A DNA stretch of 64,000 bases from positions 62,900,884 through 62,964,883 of the forward strand of contig NC_083338.1 of assembly GCF_019175385.1 (NCBI RefSeq), in the 5' to 3' direction. The translations under genes and the position numbers were made by a program. The stretch is from Lycium barbarum (taxonomy: Eukaryota > Streptophyta > Magnoliopsida > Solanales > Solanaceae). The notes under the pieces were generated by a model that did not search any database, was not told the origin of the DNA, and was given only the letters and a program-made list of their open reading frames with translations. Below, piece by piece: positions 61,082-64,000 of the stretch. Each line of letters begins with the position of its first letter. Within the stretch, counting starts at the first letter, position 1.

Positions 61082-62405
61082 GATATGTATATGTTATATG
61101 TATGGATTGGGCTGCACGTTCCGCAGCAATATGATATATGTATATGGATCGGGTTGCACGTTCCGCAGCAATATGTTATATATATGGATCGGGCCAAACG
61201 TTCCTCGGCAGTAATATGTTATATATGGATCGGCCCGAACGTTCCTCGGCAGTAATATGTTATATATGGATCGGGCCGTACGTTCCACGACATTAAAGTG
61301 ATATAGTATGATATATGGATCGGGCCGTACGTTCCACGACCTTATATTGGTACATGACTATCATTTATGACCTATGATGATGACATACATGATTTTCATT
61401 TCAAAAGGCAAGTGCTTTGATGTTTTAAATATCATACTCGATTCTGGTAAATTTCTGTTTCAGTTATGATCCTCAAGTGTCAATTTGCGCACCTATCTGT
61501 CGAGTCTTGATTTATATGCATATAGTTTCTCACTACTCTGCTGTGCATGCCTCAATATGTCTATTCACCGAGTCCCGGACCGGGTATGTTATCGTGCGCA
61601 CTTCACTACATTGTTCCCCGACTCCCTCATTAGAGGGCCGGGTACGGTATATGTGTATGATGATATGATTATGGCACCGAGTCCCATGATGGGCCGGGTA
61701 CAGTATATGTGCACATGACTTTATCCACCGAGTCCCTTAATGGGCCGGGTACGGTATGTATATGATATATGATGTTCGCTAGCATGATTTTAATTACCGA
61801 GTCCCATAACGGGCCGGGTACGGTATGTGATAATGATATGCATGATTTATGTTTTAAAGGCAAGAGCTTTGGTATTCTGGACATGGTATATGTTTCTGTA
61901 CTCCTTATGTCAGTTATGATTCTTTTACTGTGATTCTTGCCTTACATACTCAGTACATTTTCCGTACTGACCCCCTTTCTTCGGGGGCTGAGTTTCATGC
62001 CACCTACACCCAGATGAGTAAAGGACATTGCTAGAAAATGCTTCAGCTGGATTGGCGAACTCCACTTCCCACCGGAGTGTTGCCGAGTCAGAATACGTGT
62101 GTCATGATTTCTGGTTGATGTTAGAGACTTTGCAGACAGAGTCGTGGGTATAGAATGTCAGCTGTGTAAGCGGCTCCATCAGCCGATGTGTCGTTATGTG
62201 TTATGTGATAAATTCCATATGTTTACAGATTTTGTTTGATTTGAGAACAACGAAAAAGAAAGATTCTGAAAGCTTTACTATGTATTTCATTTTATTTGAT
62301 TTAAGAGTTCAACAAGATTATGTGTGCACTAAGGGTCAGAGGGTTCGCTCGGCCCTAAATAAGGGTCGGGTGCCTATCACACCCTAGGGAGTTTAGGGTG
62401 TGACA

Positions 62406-63609
62406 GGAAAGGTGGCTTAGGGATAGATCTTCTACTCCCTATTCTAAGTTTGATGGTTTCTTGTTCAAGAACAAGCGACTATGTGTGCCCATGGGCTCTT
62501 GGAGGGAGTTATTTGTGAGGGAGGCACACAATAGGGGATTGATGGGACACTTTGGGATTGACAAGACAATGGGGATTCTTGAGGAGAAATTCTATTGGCC
62601 CCACATGTGGCGGGATGTGGCCCGAATTTGTGGCCAATGCCTTGAATGCCGAAACGGTAAATGTAGGCTTCAACCCCGTGGCTTTTACACTCCCCTCGCC
62701 ATCCCTCAAAAACCTTGGTTTGACATTTCCATGGACTTTGTGATGGGATTGCCTAGGACAAAAAGCGGGAAAGATAGCATCTTTGTTGTTGTTGATCATT
62801 TTTCGAAAATGGCCCATTTCATTGCTTTCCATAAGGTTGATAATGCTCCCCATATTGCTTCCTTGTTTGTTGAAAATGTGGTTAAATTGCATGGCATTAC
62901 CAATACAATTGTGAGCGATAGGGATCCTAAGTTCCTTAGCCACTTTTGGAAAGAATTGTGGGGTAGGCTTGGAACGAAGTTGTTGTTTTCCACCTCTTGC
63001 CACCCACAAACCGATGGCCAAACCGAAGTTGTCAATAGGATAGGTTCTATGCTTCGGGCCATGGTAAAAGGGAAGATAGCCTCTTGGGAAGACCAATTGC
63101 CTTTAGTAGAATTTGCATATAATAGAGTTATTCATAGCACTATTGGCATGTCACCCTTTGAGGTGTTGTATGGTTTTAACCCCCTAACCCCCTTGGATCT
63201 AACGCCTTTGTCTCAAGATGTGGTATTGAGTTTAGATGGTAACAAGAGAGCCGAAGCTATGAGGAAGATCCATGAAAAGGCAAGGCTCCAACTTGAAAAG
63301 AAGAATCAAAAGGTGGCGAAACGGGCAAACCAAGGGAGAAAAAGGGTGGTCCTTGAACTGGGAGATTGGGTGTGGGTGCACTTCCGAAAAGAAAGATTCC
63401 CAAACAAGAGGAAGACAAAGTTGATGCCGCGTGGGGATGGTCCCTTTGATGTCCTTGAGAGGCTTAATGATAATGCCTACAAAATTGATCTCCCTCCGGA
63501 ATATCAAGTTCATAACACCTTCAACATTTGTGACCTATCTCCCATGGTAATGGAAAGTGATGAGCCATCAAATTTGAGGACAAATTCTCTTCAAGATGGC
63601 TTTTTGTGA
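62406..63609 (+). pseudogene. Element Z: partial integrase of another chromovirus, cut by A
   Basis: The frame is open from the first base after A (RWLRDRSSTPYSK) through 63609. The first Met at 62461 is internal, not a start. It shows the zinc region (HNRGLMGHFG...CGQCLECRNGK), the catalytic core (ISMDFVMGLPRT, VSDRDPKFLSHFW and the HPQTDGQTE segment: D, D, E) and the C-terminal KLMPRGDGPF...NDNAYKIDLP region. It differs strongly from the C and B integrases and has no typical chromodomain. It resembles the CRM-like group of chromoviruses, but I cannot fix the lineage by eye. The rest of pol should lie upstream of the window, beyond A. Confidence 0.88.
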
Positions 63610-63799
63610 TGCAAGCCCACTTGCCTCAAGGCCATTTACAAGGAGCCAAGCCCGGGAACTACAACACTTGCAAAGCCTATTCATGAAGCGGGAGGCTCTT
63701 GAGTATACTTTTGATGAGCACCTTGGATCCAAAGTCCATTTGTTGATGACGATTGATTGGGGAGAAGAACAGGAAATGGGAAGTTACCACAATGGCTAA
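63596..63799 (+). pseudogene. Element Z: frameshifted C-terminal tail of integrase
   Basis: In another frame, overlapping the last codons of the integrase frame, ASRPFTRSQARELQHLQSLF resembles the Arg/Gln-rich C-terminus that normally follows this integrase type. The overlap near a TTTTT run at 63600-63605 suggests a small indel that shifted the frame. Confidence 0.5.
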
Positions 63800-63810
63800 A
63801 AGATGAAGAG

Positions 63811-63864
63811 TTGGCTATTCTTGCAAAGGATATTTCAAGATTTTGAAGAAAGAAGAATAGCCAA
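63811..63864. repeat. 12-bp inverted repeat after the Z integrase
   Basis: TTGGCTATTCTT (63811-63822) and AAGAATAGCCAA (63853-63864) are perfectly complementary across a 30-base loop. They may mark the region around the 3' LTR start of Z. Confidence 0.55.
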
Positions 63865-64000
63865 ACAAGGCCCTTGTCTCATTAAGGGTGTTTATGTCAT
63901 TTTGCTATCTTTTATTTCTAGCATAGTATAAATAGTTCTCTTCTTCTTCATGGAAGACTGAGACTATTTTGATTATTCATATTTTGAGATTGTAAAACTC
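63865..64000 (+). other. End of Z: probable 3' LTR start with TATA box
   Basis: AGTATAAATAGTTC (63924-63937) is a good plant TATA box lying a few hundred bases after the integrase, as expected in U3 of the 3' LTR. The LTR boundary is not evident and the copy is cut by the window end. Confidence 0.4.

Larger units (their letters stand above)
1..62405 (+). mobile_element. Element A: non-coding Ty3/Gypsy-type LTR element, tandem LTR-internal-LTR-internal-LTR
   Basis: Three copies of one LTR and two copies of one internal region lie in the same orientation: LTR1 (1-947, its start is outside the window), internal 1 (948-6411), LTR2 (6412-9588), internal 2 (9589-44806, interrupted) and LTR3 (44807-62405, interrupted). 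Without its insertions LTR3 is about 3.48 kb, and internal 1 without its solo LTR is about 2.7 kb. I recognise no gag or pol in either internal copy, so A fits a large retrotransposon derivative mobilised in trans. The Met-tRNA primer site, leader hairpin, polypurine tract and TG...CA LTR ends remain. Nested insertions B, E, F and G account for most of the span. The 3' end abuts an integrase frame of another element. Confidence 0.85.
44807..62405 (+). repeat. LTR3 of element A, interrupted by E and solo LTR F
   Basis: It begins TGTTATATCCCGC after the polypurine tract (GGGGGGGAGGA) and ends TTTAGGGTGTGACA at 62405. Pieces: 44807-46390, 57626-58205 and 61087-62405. It is about 3.48 kb without insertions. 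The end forms a 10-bp stem (62377-62386 with 62394-62403). Hairpin array at 61567-61831 and paired hairpins at 61951-61989. Confidence 0.88.

Overview
This is plant nuclear DNA made almost entirely of nested LTR retrotransposons of the Ty3/Gypsy chromovirus class. I see no ordinary host gene. The large Tekay/Del-type polyproteins, ~3 kb LTRs starting TGTTA and ending TGACA, initiator-Met tRNA primer sites (TGGTATCAGAGC) and 5-bp target duplications all point to heterochromatin of a large-genome eudicot. The LTR style recalls Solanaceae, but the species cannot be named from the sequence.

Layout. The outermost layer is an old chromoviral element (Z), of which only the integrase end is visible (62406-64000). 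Into its pol frame went element A (1-62405, + strand), a non-coding 'LARD-like' element in the unusual order LTR - internal - LTR - internal - LTR (LTR1 1-947, cut by the window edge; LTR2 from 6412; LTR3 44807-62405). Into A went: solo LTR G (2607-5328), full element B (10145-42825), element E (46391-57620) and solo LTR F (58206-61081). Into B went full element C (14989-26527, splitting pol) and element D (32436-42241, splitting the 5' LTR). Into E went solo LTR H (49065-50931). Every insertion has a 5-bp duplication, and an uninterrupted paralogous site lies elsewhere in the window, so the order of events can be read directly.

How the parts relate. C and B are autonomous-type elements (gag, protease, RT, RNase H, integrase, chromodomain in one frame). 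C has a single visible nonsense codon. B has two nonsense codons, a frameshift and an altered RT catalytic motif. D and E are gag-only relatives that have lost pol. A has neither gag nor pol. All of them keep the cis signals: primer site, a leader hairpin, a palindrome before the polypurine tract, and a paired hairpin in the LTR.

Most interesting signal. The pol-less elements A (both internal copies), D and E carry, in sense orientation in the internal region, about 103 nt of 5S rRNA-like sequence. In A the first 100 nt align without gaps at about 80% to plant 5S rRNA, with box A and box C of the RNA polymerase III internal promoter nearly intact. B and C lack it. A 5S-derived module is known in the LTRs of Cassandra TRIM elements. 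I do not know of a description of one in the internal region of gag-only or non-coding Tekay-type elements.
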